Shown: positions 17,051 to 25,492 of the stretch, piece by piece
Numbering within the stretch: position 1 is the first letter of the stretch
Layout: each line of letters opens with the position of its first letter
Source of the DNA: Chloroflexota bacterium
GTDB taxonomy: Bacteria; Chloroflexota; Anaerolineae; Promineifilales; Promineifilaceae
NCBI GenBank assembly: GCA_018004935.1
Contig: JAGNBF010000013.1
Location: forward strand, 39,021-103,020
Direction: 5' to 3'
DNA length: 64,000 bases
Position numbers and translations under genes: made by a program
Notes under the pieces: generated by a model
Seen by the model: the letters and a program-made list of their open reading frames with translations, nothing else
Told to the model about the DNA's origin: nothing
Databases searched by the model: none

Positions 17051-17722
17051 ATGCACTTTGAGATACTCACTGAAGATATGTCTGGTAAAACTGCGCTTGA
17101 GATTCTAATTCCTAAAATTATAGATACTCAACAACATACCTTCCGGGTGAAATCATATAAAGGAGTAGGGCATCTTCCTGGGGGATTAAAACCAAAATCT
17201 GATCCACAGAAGCGCATTCTGCTTGATCAACTTCCTCGACTGATTCAAGGGTATGGTCGAACATTTGCAGGCATGCCTGGTTTTACAGCCGTTTTGATAA
17301 TTGTTTTCGATCTGGATGATCGTTGCTTAAAGAATTTTCGCCGCGAACTGCTTGGTCTGTTAAACAACTGCCATCCTAAACCTGGAACGTATTTTTGCCT
17401 GGCAGTAGAAGAAGGAGAAGCCTGGTACTTGGGTGATTTTGCAGCAGTGAAATCGGCTTACCCAAATGCCAAAGATGTAATCTTAGACGCCTATATCAAT
17501 GATTCGATTTGTGACACGTGGGAAAAACTGGCTGATGCTGTTTATAGTGGTGGTGCTCATAAGCTAAAACAATTAGGTTGGCAGTCTGTGGGCAGAGAAA
17601 AAGCGATTTGGGCTGAACGAATATCACCTTTTATGATCGTGGATAACAATTTATCACCTAGTTTTTGCTATTTTCGGGACAAATTGCGTCACTTGAGTAA
17701 CTATAAAGCGGAAACAGAGTAA
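17051..17722 (+). CDS. DUF4276 protein, TOPRIM-like partner of ATPase
   Basis: A 223-residue protein starting MHFEILTEDMSGKTALE, the usual DUF4276 N-terminus. Acidic residues sit in a TOPRIM-like order: Glu in ILTEDMSG, an Asp pair in IIVFDLDDR, then AVEEGEAWYLGD. TOPRIM folds bind metal and cut or join nucleic acid. In OLD, PARIS and AbiL-type systems such a protein is the effector of an ATPase. A start 18 bp upstream overlaps the ATPase stop, but GGGAG precedes the ATG at 17051. It is coupled to the ATPase. The exact function is unknown. Confidence 0.8.
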   Translation: MHFEILTEDMSGKTALEILIPKIIDTQQHTFRVKSYKGVGHLPGGLKPKSDPQKRILLDQLPRLIQGYGRTFAGMPGFTAVLIIVFDLDDRCLKNFRRELLGLLNNCHPKPGTYFCLAVEEGEAWYLGDFAAVKSAYPNAKDVILDAYINDSICDTWEKLADAVYSGGAHKLKQLGWQSVGREKAIWAERISPFMIVDNNLSPSFCYFRDKLRHLSNYKAETE

Positions 17723-17856
17723 GGTCTCAGGACATACGATTACCGTGTGGGGTTGTTCCGTCTTGCCATTACGGGGAAGTAGAATGAGTAAGCATTTGTG
17801 AACGTCAATTTAGCGAGACTGATCATCCCCAATGCTTATGGTTGAAGTCCATTCTT

Positions 17857-18570
17857 ATGCCTCAAATGATTATCGGCGATTTGGTTGTGGATGTGGTGCG
17901 GAAGAAGGTCAAAAACTTCAATCTGGGGCTGTATCCGCCAGATGGGCAGGTACGGCTGTCTGTGCCCTGGCGGGCCGATAAGGAAACGATCCGGCTGTTT
18001 GTCCTGTCAAAAATGGACTGGATCAAGAAGCATCAGGCTAAATTTCAGCAACGGGAAAAGCCCCGCCCACTGGAATTTGTGACCGGGGAAACGCATTACT
18101 TTCAGGGTAAACCGTATTTGTTGCAGGTGGTTGAGCACGCGGCCGCGCCCCGCATCACCCTCAAAGATCAGACCACGCTAGAGTTGAAAGTGCCGATAGG
18201 CAGTACCGCCGACCAACGGGAGCACCTGCTGTTGGCCTGGTATCGCCAGCAGTTAAAGCAGGCCATCCCGCCCCTCATCGAAAAATGGTCGGCGGTGATG
18301 GGGGTGCAGGTCAACGAGTGGGGGGTGAAGCAGATGAAGACACGCTGGGGGAGTTGTAACATCAAAGCCAGACGCATCTGGCTCAACCTGGAACTGGCCC
18401 GAAAATCACCCCCATGCCTGGAATACATCATCGTCCATGAACTGGTACATTTGTTAGAGCGCGGCCACAATCAGCGGTTCTACGCCTTTATGGATCAATT
18501 TTTGCCCCACTGGCGGTTGTTGAAAGAGGAGTTGAACCGGTCAACCACGGGGATATTGTCTGAAGATTGA
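17857..18570 (+). CDS. SprT/YgjP-like zinc metalloprotease (DUF45)
   Basis: A ~237-residue protein with the DUF45 architecture. An N-terminal beta-rich part carries the LYPPDGQVRLSVPWRADKE pattern. The tail carries the metal site: MKTRWGSCN, then HELVHLLERGHNQRF, where the two His and the downstream His match HExxH...H gluzincins. The substrate is unknown. Related E. coli YgjP is uncharacterised and such genes also occur beside type I restriction systems. A TTG start at 17842 is possible, but the ATG at 17857 is preferred. One GCGGCCGC lies within. Confidence 0.85.
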   Translation: MPQMIIGDLVVDVVRKKVKNFNLGLYPPDGQVRLSVPWRADKETIRLFVLSKMDWIKKHQAKFQQREKPRPLEFVTGETHYFQGKPYLLQVVEHAAAPRITLKDQTTLELKVPIGSTADQREHLLLAWYRQQLKQAIPPLIEKWSAVMGVQVNEWGVKQMKTRWGSCNIKARRIWLNLELARKSPPCLEYIIVHELVHLLERGHNQRFYAFMDQFLPHWRLLKEELNRSTTGILSED

Positions 18571-18823
18571 CAGAAGTTTAGAGCTAGAGGCGAGAGCCAG
18601 AGGTAATTACTCTGGGAAACCCGCTTGCTCTGAACGCTAAACTCAAGCAGATTGCGGCCGCGTTTCCCCTTTACTGGCATGGTTCAAAAGTTGGCAAATG
18701 GTGCTTAACATTTTGTAGGGCGATTTTGTAAATCGCCCACGAGATGATTTGCCGAATCGTCCTACAGATTTGTAAAACTGACCTGAACCATCCCGCTTTG
18801 TTCATTACGCAAAGGATTACCCC
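18571..18823. other. Intergenic with repeats
   Basis: Contains a GTTTAGAGC-GAGAG-type repeat at 18578-18640 (also seen near 44428 and 46548), an intergenic GCGGCCGC at 18654, and the second MITE-like element. Confidence 0.6.
18676..18795. mobile_element. MITE-like element, copy 2
   Basis: Starts GGCATGGTTCAAAAGTTGGC and ends CTGAACCATCCC. The core is the R2 palindrome. It is the same length and order as the copy at 10997-11115 with about a dozen differences. The right end lies 30 bp before the GNAT start codon. Confidence 0.7.
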
Positions 18824-19294
18824 ATGACGCTAGAAATCATCACCGCAACCATAACTGATTTAGACGAAGTGTGTGAGTTGTTTACCCTGTACCTGGCGTT
18901 CTATCAACGTCCGGCTTCGGCTGAGGATGTGCGGGCTTATCTTCAGGAGCGACTCACACAAGGGGATGCGGTCATCTTCCTGGCCCGGTGGGAAGGGCAG
19001 GCGGTCGGGTTGGCCCAGCTTTACCCTTCGTTTAGTTCTCTGGCCCTGGCAAAATCGTGGATTCTTTACGACCTTTATGTGTCTGCTTCGGCCCGCCGCC
19101 AGGGGGTGGCCGAGGCGTTGCTGGAGCGGTGCCGCGTGTTGGCGCAGGAGACGGGGGCGTGTGAGCTATTTTTACAAACGGCGAAAGATAATCTACCGGC
19201 TCAGGCGTTGTACGAAAAACATGGCTATCAGCGAGACACGGAGTTTTACAATTATTACCTGACAGTTACCCCCCCAACACCCCACCATGACTGA
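18824..19294 (+). CDS. GNAT family N-acetyltransferase
   Basis: A 156-residue GNAT-fold enzyme. The acetyl-CoA pyrophosphate-binding loop is seen in LYVSASARRQGVAEALLERC (motif A, R/Q-x-x-G-x-A). The C-terminal QTAKDNLPAQALYEKHGYQRDTEFYNYYL is motif B, typical of amino-acid or small-amine acetyltransferases. The substrate is unknown. Its stop overlaps the next gene's start by 8 bp, so the two are coupled. Confidence 0.9.
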   Translation: MTLEIITATITDLDEVCELFTLYLAFYQRPASAEDVRAYLQERLTQGDAVIFLARWEGQAVGLAQLYPSFSSLALAKSWILYDLYVSASARRQGVAEALLERCRVLAQETGACELFLQTAKDNLPAQALYEKHGYQRDTEFYNYYLTVTPPTPHHD

Positions 19295-20393
19295 AAATAG
19301 CGTTTATCGCCAACAGATTGAAGCCTGTTTCACACCGGAGCGGGTCATACACCAGGCAGAATCGTTTTCCCCGTCGGGTCGTTTCCGCTTGCTCACGCGT
19401 ATTTACTCGACCAAACCCTCAGGCTGGAATTATTCACGGGGCACAGTTTACCGGGTGGCCGATGGGTATGAGGTCTGCGACATCAAACGGAATCTCTCCG
19501 GTTTTCACCATACGTTCTTCAACCGGCACGGCCAGGAATGGTTACTGGCAGGCCGTTCTTACATGAGCCAGACCTTTGTTAATCTGGATACGGGTGAGGA
19601 GTTTGAACCATCCGGTGATCAATACAACGGTTCCGCCTTTTGTTGGCAACATGGTTATATTAGCCCAGATGGTAATGTGTTGGCGGTGATGGGTTGTTAT
19701 TGGGCCTGCCCTGATGAGATTAAGTTTTTTGACTTCAGCCATCCCGCGCAAGGGTGGCCTGAGTTGCCGGTTGTGCCGGGTGGTTTTGTGGATGCCGGAG
19801 AGAATCTGAAACTGGCCTGGACGGATGAAAAAGAGATAACCATCCAGTATGGGGAGTCAGTGTATGAGCCATCGGGTCAGCGGTGGGCAGAAATGGTAAG
19901 TGTGGATAAGGAGAAGGCGCAGATAACCTGGCAGGATAAAACGAATTGGCAACCAGTGGTGGACGTGGCTCTGGTTTTGCAACGGGTGGATAACCAGATG
20001 ATGATTGTTTCTGAATGGCTCTCTGAGGCGGAGATACAACAGCGCGAGAAGGCTGAGGTGGCGCGGCAGGAATTTCTTCGCTGGCGGGAAACGTATACCA
20101 GTACCAATGAGATTTATTTGATGATGAAGCAGTGCGCGGCCGCGTACCAATTGCCGCCCACAGATGATGGGGTACGGGGTTCATCCCCTAACCGCATCAT
20201 CTCGCGCTGGTTTCGGCGCAAACAACCCAAAGCCTCGGCTGATGTGGAGTGGTATGAACAGAGTGGCAACATTACCGTTCAGCTTTATGATGCCCAGGGC
20301 AAACGGCGGGAACAGTTGACATTCCCCCTGACGGTGGCTGGAATGGAAGAAGCAATGGGGCGTGTGCGCGATGAATTTATGATAGTCGGGTAA
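19287..20393 (+). CDS. Unknown protein, beta-rich
   Basis: A 368-residue protein without recognised motif. The first 220 residues show WD40-like or propeller-like short strands with Trp (SGWNYSRGTVYRVADG, HGYISPDGNVLAVMGCYW, IKFFDFSHPAQGW). A charged helix follows (about 250-285), then an C-terminal segment WYEQSGNITVQLYDAQGKRR. No signal peptide is visible. Translationally coupled to the GNAT gene, so it may act on or near the same target, but I cannot name a function. Confidence 0.65.
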   Translation: MTENSVYRQQIEACFTPERVIHQAESFSPSGRFRLLTRIYSTKPSGWNYSRGTVYRVADGYEVCDIKRNLSGFHHTFFNRHGQEWLLAGRSYMSQTFVNLDTGEEFEPSGDQYNGSAFCWQHGYISPDGNVLAVMGCYWACPDEIKFFDFSHPAQGWPELPVVPGGFVDAGENLKLAWTDEKEITIQYGESVYEPSGQRWAEMVSVDKEKAQITWQDKTNWQPVVDVALVLQRVDNQMMIVSEWLSEAEIQQREKAEVARQEFLRWRETYTSTNEIYLMMKQCAAAYQLPPTDDGVRGSSPNRIISRWFRRKQPKASADVEWYEQSGNITVQLYDAQGKRREQLTFPLTVAGMEEAMGRVRDEFMIVG

Positions 20394-20399
20394 AGGTGG

Positions 20400-20508
20400 C
20401 TCTTTGGGAATTCAGGGGGTTGACACCAGATGTACGGGCTGGCCTTGTGCCTGCCCCGTGTGGGGCAACCACAAGGGTTGCCCGTACCCCACGAAATCCT
20501 GAAGACCC
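20400..20508 (+). repeat. Dispersed repeat R1
   Basis: A complete-looking copy: CTCTTTGGGAATTCAGGGGG, TTGACACCAGATGTACGGGC, the GCCCCGTGTGGGGC fold-back, then CCCGTACCCCACGAAATCC and GAAGACC. It lies between convergent genes. Confidence 0.8.
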
Positions 20509-20515
20509 GTAAAGG

Positions 20516-22195
20516 TTACGGCTCCTCATAATGCCAATCTTCGGTGCTGGTTTTGTGTAGGAGCGGCCGCACCAAGCCAAACTGCGCCACCGTTTTCTCC
20601 GCCAACTCACTGTACGACCCCCGCGCCACAAATCGATCTACTTCGGCCAAAGCCTTGTCCCTCTTGGCTGTGTTGTCTTTGTACTTCTCCCGGATGCTGG
20701 CCTTCAACGCTTCTAACGCTTTGGGGTCTTTGACCTCACCCGCATCACGCCAGGGGAAAACCGCATCAATCGCCAGCCCTGTGGCATGACGGGTGACACC
20801 GGAATAGTTGTTCGGTTCCTTCCGTTGATCACCGCTGGGATAACCCTCGGCGGCCTGGGCACCACTCCAGGCGTTGGTGGCGTTGGATTGTGCCTGGCCC
20901 ATCGTCCATCCTTCTTGATACCACGCGTTCCCGTCTTCATCTTTGCCCTTTTCCCCTTTGCTGTTTTCCAATGTTTGTAGCTTACTCAGCCCGATTTTAC
21001 CTTCGCGGATAGACCAGGCGGTGCTCCATTTGTGGGCCACACCGGGCGAGCGCATCCCGTAGGTGAAGTAAATGTCCCCCGTCACCAGATCATTCTCCAG
21101 GGCGTGATTGGCCATGTTGTGCATCTTGTCCAACAAACTCTGTTTGAGGTTGATGTCGTTCATCGTGACCTGGAACCCTTCACTTTTTTCCGTCGCCGGG
21201 TTGTATTTGATGGTGTATTTGGTTTTGGTGGGTGGTGGTGGCAGAACGGAGCCTTCTTCGGTGGGTGGTTCCGTAGCCGGGGTTTCTGCGGTAGGTGTTT
21301 CACCGGGGACGGTTGTGGGTGCTTCCGGTTCAGATGGGGTTTCGCCCAAAAGAGGGAAGAGGACGTGCTCTTGCAAAAAATGGCCGATCTCCTGGAGATC
21401 GGGTAGCAGACCGAGCAGAGAATCTTCCTCGGCGTTTTCCGGGGTGAGTGTTTCCGGAGTTTCGGGCGCGGCCGCGTCCTTCCCCTCTTCTTCCCCCGTT
21501 GTTGGCACAGGGGGTGGAGCCGCCAGGGCCGGTTTCACCTCGTTGTCCCGGATCGCCTTCCACTCCTTCACGGCATCCGGCTCGGTAGCCGGGTCAATGG
21601 GGCTGTTCTGCCGGTCAGGGTGGCGGGCGTAGAAGACGACATTGGTGAGGGTGTTGGCATCCCGTTCCCCCTGCGCTATGGCCGAAGCTAACGCGGCCGC
21701 GCCCGGTTCTACCGTTTCTTGGGGCGTGGGCGTCGTTGCGGTGGTTGTTTCTTCACTGAAAAAGCCGGTCACAAACGTACCAAACTCGTCTACCAGACCG
21801 CCCAAGGTGTCAGGCACGCTTGTTACCAGGGTGACGACTTCGGCCAGAGCCGCGGGACCGGCGGTGAAAATGGCACTCAGGCCGGTGTCATCGCTGGTGG
21901 GCGTCGCGGCCGCGTCCCCGGTGGGGGTCGTGGTGTCCTCACGTTGCAGGGTGGGCCGGGCCTCGCGTAGGAGCCGTTGCACCTGGGCGTTGCCGTGTTG
22001 CCGCTGGAGGTGCAGGATGGCGGCCTGACGTTGCGGCCGCGTATTGCTCACCGCCGGAATCCCCAACAGACCAGTGTTGCCTGAGCCGGTCCACTCGGCC
22101 GCCGAAGCCTGTCCGAGGGTGCTGGGATTTGTTTTGGGTCGTTCTGGGATGCGGATGTTGATCTTGCCCGGATTGACACTCTGTTTTTCGCTCAT
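20516..22195 (-). CDS. Probable eCIS-associated M15 (VanY-like) peptidase
   Basis: A 559-residue modular protein. The N-terminal motif LQRQHGNAQVQRLL (~63-76) is the L-Q-R-x-x-G-N pattern found on proteins linked to extracellular contractile injection systems. A second block, LTNVVFYARHPDRQ then EWKAIRDNEVKPAL (~183-224), is also typical of such cargo. Long Pro/Thr/Glu linkers (225-320) lead to a C-terminal D,D-carboxypeptidase-like domain: RHATGLAIDA (His470, Asp477) and TEDWHYE (Asp553, His555), the M15 zinc motif. It could cleave peptidoglycan cross-links. No sheath or tube genes are in the window. A small partner gene lies 9 bp upstream. Confidence 0.75.
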   Translation of the reverse strand: MSEKQSVNPGKINIRIPERPKTNPSTLGQASAAEWTGSGNTGLLGIPAVSNTRPQRQAAILHLQRQHGNAQVQRLLREARPTLQREDTTTPTGDAAATPTSDDTGLSAIFTAGPAALAEVVTLVTSVPDTLGGLVDEFGTFVTGFFSEETTTATTPTPQETVEPGAAALASAIAQGERDANTLTNVVFYARHPDRQNSPIDPATEPDAVKEWKAIRDNEVKPALAAPPPVPTTGEEEGKDAAAPETPETLTPENAEEDSLLGLLPDLQEIGHFLQEHVLFPLLGETPSEPEAPTTVPGETPTAETPATEPPTEEGSVLPPPPTKTKYTIKYNPATEKSEGFQVTMNDINLKQSLLDKMHNMANHALENDLVTGDIYFTYGMRSPGVAHKWSTAWSIREGKIGLSKLQTLENSKGEKGKDEDGNAWYQEGWTMGQAQSNATNAWSGAQAAEGYPSGDQRKEPNNYSGVTRHATGLAIDAVFPWRDAGEVKDPKALEALKASIREKYKDNTAKRDKALAEVDRFVARGSYSELAEKTVAQFGLVRPLLHKTSTEDWHYEEP

Positions 22196-22204
22196 AGAAA
22201 CGAC

Positions 22205-22426
22205 CTATTCGGCCAAATCGCGCACAATTTTAGTTTCCATCAGTGGGGCCACATCCCCGGCCGGAGCAAACAACCCGGCTAACCCTTGCACAATCCATTC
22301 ACCCCAACCCATCTCCTGCTGGGCTTCCGCTTCAGCCACAGCGTCTTGCCACTCTGGGCGGTCACTAAAATCTTCACCTTGATTTTTCTGTTGTAGATGA
22401 TTCATCAATAACCAATATTTGTTCAT
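22205..22426 (-). CDS. Small protein preceding the M15 effector
   Basis: A 73-residue acidic protein (MNKYWLLMNHLQQKNQGE, then EWIVQGLAGLFAPAGDV) with one amphipathic or weakly hydrophobic helix. The start is fixed by AGGAG 7 bp before the ATG. A longer reading extends upstream without a better site. It ends 9 bp before the M15 gene, so both are one transcript. It may be an adaptor or immunity-like partner. That is speculation from position. Confidence 0.6.
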   Translation of the reverse strand: MNKYWLLMNHLQQKNQGEDFSDRPEWQDAVAEAEAQQEMGWGEWIVQGLAGLFAPAGDVAPLMETKIVRDLAE

Positions 22427-22666
22427 GGGGTGACTCCTGAAAGGGAACTCAGAGGAACTCGTAGGAACTCTGGGAACTCGATAACGGTAAATGACGTAGG
22501 CAACATCATAGAACCGAACTGGTCTCGGCACATGGGGGGGAGCTACCTAATTTGGGTGAGGGGATTGCCTATTTTGGGGGAATAGCGAGTCAGCCGCTGG
22601 CGGTTAGCCGTTGGCCGCTGGCTGACAAGCTGAAATGCTGAAATGCTGAAATGCTGATGGCTGTTT
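22427..22666. other. Intergenic with microsatellites
   Basis: 240 bp. 22441-22480 carries GAACTC-type short repeats, 22585-22622 an imperfect SCCGYTGGC repeat, and 22629-22658 the period-8 tract listed separately. No gene seen. Confidence 0.5.
22629..22658. repeat. Microsatellite, period 8
   Basis: Nearly four perfect tandem units of GCTGAAAT just past the stop codon of the LAL regulator. Confidence 0.85.
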
Positions 22667-25252
22667 TTAGACCAGGTTGTGCTGTTGAGCCACCGCGGCC
22701 GCGGCCGTGCGCGTGTGTACATCCAGTTTGGCTAGAATGGCGGAGACGTGGTGATCGACTGTTTTGGGGGAGAGATGGAGCCGGGCGGCGATCTCGCTGT
22801 TGGTCAGCTCTTGGGCCAGCAGGGTGAGGATGTCCCGCTGGCGGCTGGTCAGGCCAAACGGGTTTTCGCGGGTAGAGGGGCGGGGGCCACGGGGCACATT
22901 GGGGACACCCGCCTGGCGCAGTTTTTGCCGTAGGGCTTCGGCTGAGGGTTTGGCTCCCAGGTGGTCGAAGATGTCCAGGGCCTGGAGTTGAGCCGGGGTG
23001 TCACCATCGGCCAGGGCGCGGGCTTGTTCGTAGGGACAACCCATTTCTGCCCACGCGGCCGCGGCCGCAGACCAATCACCCTGGATTTGCAGAGCATACG
23101 GTGGGGCCGCCCAGTCAGGTAACATAACCATCTCCCCAGCCCGCCATTGCCAGAAAGCCAGTTCGCCAACGGCCCAGGGGTGTTTTTGGCGGATTGCCCG
23201 GTCATACACCAACCGTGCTTCCGCCAAGGTGCGCCCTTTGTCACCCGCCAGCCAGGCCGCCTCGGCCCGTGCCGCCCGGATGCACCATTCTCGCTGGCGG
23301 TAGCCCAGCTTGAATAACAAATCTAGCGACTCATCCAGGGCTACATCCGCATCTGCTTCCCCCCGCCGCGCCCGTAGCCGTCCCAAAACGATGAGCGCCG
23401 GGCCGCGACTGCCGATAGAGGTGCCGGGTAGTTCCAACACCGCCTTGACATCATCCATCGCCGCCGCCCATCGCCCCATATCCAGATGCCACTGGGCACG
23501 CCAGGCCAGGGCAAACAGGCGGGTCGAGGCTAAATCTCGCGCCCCCATATAAGCTAAGCCCTTTTCAAAACAGGCTTCGGCCTGGGGGAAGAGGTGAAAT
23601 TCTACATAGGCGGAACCGAGATTAGAGTAGGTGTTGGCTGAACGGATAGATTGATCCAGGCGGAGGGCCAGAGCCAGACTTTCTTCCAGATAGGCGAGGC
23701 CTTTAACGTGATCCAGATGTAGCCAGCACAAGCCTAAGGTCTCATACAGGCGAGGGAACAGGGTCTCATCTTCCAGATGTTGGGCCAGGGCCAGGTTTTT
23801 CTCGGCCATTTGGGTGCCACGAGCATTATCGAGCGTTGCCAGATGGAGCAGGGCCTGGGAATTGTAAACAATAGCCAGTTCCCGGTTAGGGGGTAACGCT
23901 TCTAGCAGGGCGATGGCCTCGTTGTTGACCTGTTCCGCCTGCTCATTTTCGCCTGTCAGATGGAGCAAAAGGGCGAGGTGGCCCAGACTCTCGCCACATT
24001 TGAGCCAATTACCCGCCTCGCGCCACAGATCAGCGGCCTGGCGGCGCAAATTGATGGCCTGCGGCCGCCTATCCAGGGCATCACATACCACTGAGTAGTC
24101 GGTGAGGATGGGGGCTTGTTCGGCGGGGGGGAGTTGGGGTAGATAGCGGTAGAGCAGGCCATAGAGCGCGGCCGCGGAGCGGATAGCTCCTCCGGCGCGG
24201 GCTTGTTGGGCGGCGGTGGGGGTGTAGGTGAGAACGGCGGTGGCTTCGTTTGCGGCCGCCGCGTGGTGGGCCAGTCGAGCCAGATCGTGTTGGGTAGCCG
24301 GGTGGGTTTGCAACCCGGCCAATACCTGACGATGCCAGGCCGTTTTTTGGTGGGTGGGTACAAAGGCCAGAACGGCCTGCCAGATCAGTTCGTGGCGGAA
24401 GGCGAACAATGTCCCTTGCTCCAGCAACAGCCCTTGCGCCAGGAGTTCGTCTGCGGCCGCGTGGTCGTTGCCCGTCAATTGGCCCCACAACCAGGGTTCC
24501 AGGCGTGGGCCGATGATCGCGGCCGCGGAGAGTGCCGTTTGGGCCGCCGGGGAAAGCCGGGTTAAGCGGGCTAATACTGCATCCTGCACCGTTGGTGGCA
24601 GGGCGTTGCCTTCGTTGGCTAACACCTCGGTCACAAAAAACGGGTTGCCACCGGTCTGGTGGTGGAGCGCGGCCGCGTCCAGCCCCCGGTCGCCAATAAG
24701 GTGATGAACAGCTTTTTCGCTGATGGGGGCGAGGGGCAAGCGACGGGTGATGGGTAAAGGAGACAGGTCGCCCAGAACGGAGCGCAAGGGGTGACGTTGA
24801 CCCAACTCATCATCCCGGTAGGTCAATATCAGCAGGGCATGGGTGCGGTTAAGGCGTCGGCCCAGGTAAAGAATCAGGTCAAGGGTGGCTTCATCGGCCC
24901 AGTGGACATCTTCAAAAACGGCGATGACGGGGTGGCCTTGTAGTTCGGCCAGGAAGGTAGAAAATAGGATGGCGTTGGTCGCGTTTTGCTGGAGTTGGGT
25001 GAGTAGATGGCCCTGTGTTTGGGCGGCGATGTCATGCAAGGGGCCAAGTGGTCTGGGTGTAAAGAGGGCATCACAGGCTCCCCACAACACAGGCACGGTA
25101 CTGGCCTGTTGGCGTACAAATTGCTCTACCAGGCTGGTCTTGCCGATACCGGCCTCACCGCTGATGAGGGCGATGCGGCCTTCACCTTGAATAGCGTCTT
25201 GGAGTGCGGCCGCGACTGTTTCCAGATAACTTTCACGTTCAAGTAAAGGCAT
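22667..25252 (-). CDS. LAL/MalT-type LuxR-family transcriptional regulator
   Basis: An 861-residue regulator. The N-terminal AAA/STAND ATPase has Walker A GEAGIGKTS (32-40) and Walker B VIAVFEDVHWAD. The middle 400-750 is helical with TPR-like repeats. The C-terminal LuxR helix-turn-helix runs from NPFGLTSRQRDILTLLAQ through EIAARLHLSPKTVDHHVSAI. An upstream in-frame extension would run into repeat R1, so the ATG at 25252 (MPLLERESYLETV) is preferred. Ten GCGGCCGC motifs, two overlapping, make it the densest gene here. It probably switches on a regulon in response to a ligand bound by the TPR part. Confidence 0.88.
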   Translation of the reverse strand: MPLLERESYLETVAAALQDAIQGEGRIALISGEAGIGKTSLVEQFVRQQASTVPVLWGACDALFTPRPLGPLHDIAAQTQGHLLTQLQQNATNAILFSTFLAELQGHPVIAVFEDVHWADEATLDLILYLGRRLNRTHALLILTYRDDELGQRHPLRSVLGDLSPLPITRRLPLAPISEKAVHHLIGDRGLDAAALHHQTGGNPFFVTEVLANEGNALPPTVQDAVLARLTRLSPAAQTALSAAAIIGPRLEPWLWGQLTGNDHAAADELLAQGLLLEQGTLFAFRHELIWQAVLAFVPTHQKTAWHRQVLAGLQTHPATQHDLARLAHHAAAANEATAVLTYTPTAAQQARAGGAIRSAAALYGLLYRYLPQLPPAEQAPILTDYSVVCDALDRRPQAINLRRQAADLWREAGNWLKCGESLGHLALLLHLTGENEQAEQVNNEAIALLEALPPNRELAIVYNSQALLHLATLDNARGTQMAEKNLALAQHLEDETLFPRLYETLGLCWLHLDHVKGLAYLEESLALALRLDQSIRSANTYSNLGSAYVEFHLFPQAEACFEKGLAYMGARDLASTRLFALAWRAQWHLDMGRWAAAMDDVKAVLELPGTSIGSRGPALIVLGRLRARRGEADADVALDESLDLLFKLGYRQREWCIRAARAEAAWLAGDKGRTLAEARLVYDRAIRQKHPWAVGELAFWQWRAGEMVMLPDWAAPPYALQIQGDWSAAAAAWAEMGCPYEQARALADGDTPAQLQALDIFDHLGAKPSAEALRQKLRQAGVPNVPRGPRPSTRENPFGLTSRQRDILTLLAQELTNSEIAARLHLSPKTVDHHVSAILAKLDVHTRTAAAAVAQQHNLV

Positions 25253-25287
25253 AATGGTTCCACAGGGTGTGGTATATGAAAAGGTCA

Positions 25288-25390
25288 GTCTTTGGAAATC
25301 AGGGGTTGACACCAGATGTACGGGCTGGCCTTGTGCCTGCCCCGTGTGGGGCAACCACAAAGGTTGCCCCACACGAAATCCTGAAGACCG
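25288..25390 (+). repeat. Dispersed repeat R1
   Basis: CTTTGGAAATCAGGGGTTGA, then CACCAGATGTACGGGCTGGC, the GCCCCGTGTGGGGC fold-back and CACACGAAATCCTGAAGACC. It lies upstream of the LAL regulator start. At 25466-25485 a fragment of the MITE-like element's right end follows. Confidence 0.8.
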
Positions 25391-25492
25391 GAAAAGGTCA
25401 GGCCATTCTAGCTGATTTGGGGGAAGGACGGCTATGTTAGAGGATACAGAAAAGGGGGATAAGTAAAGCTGATCTGAACCATGCCCGATTTT

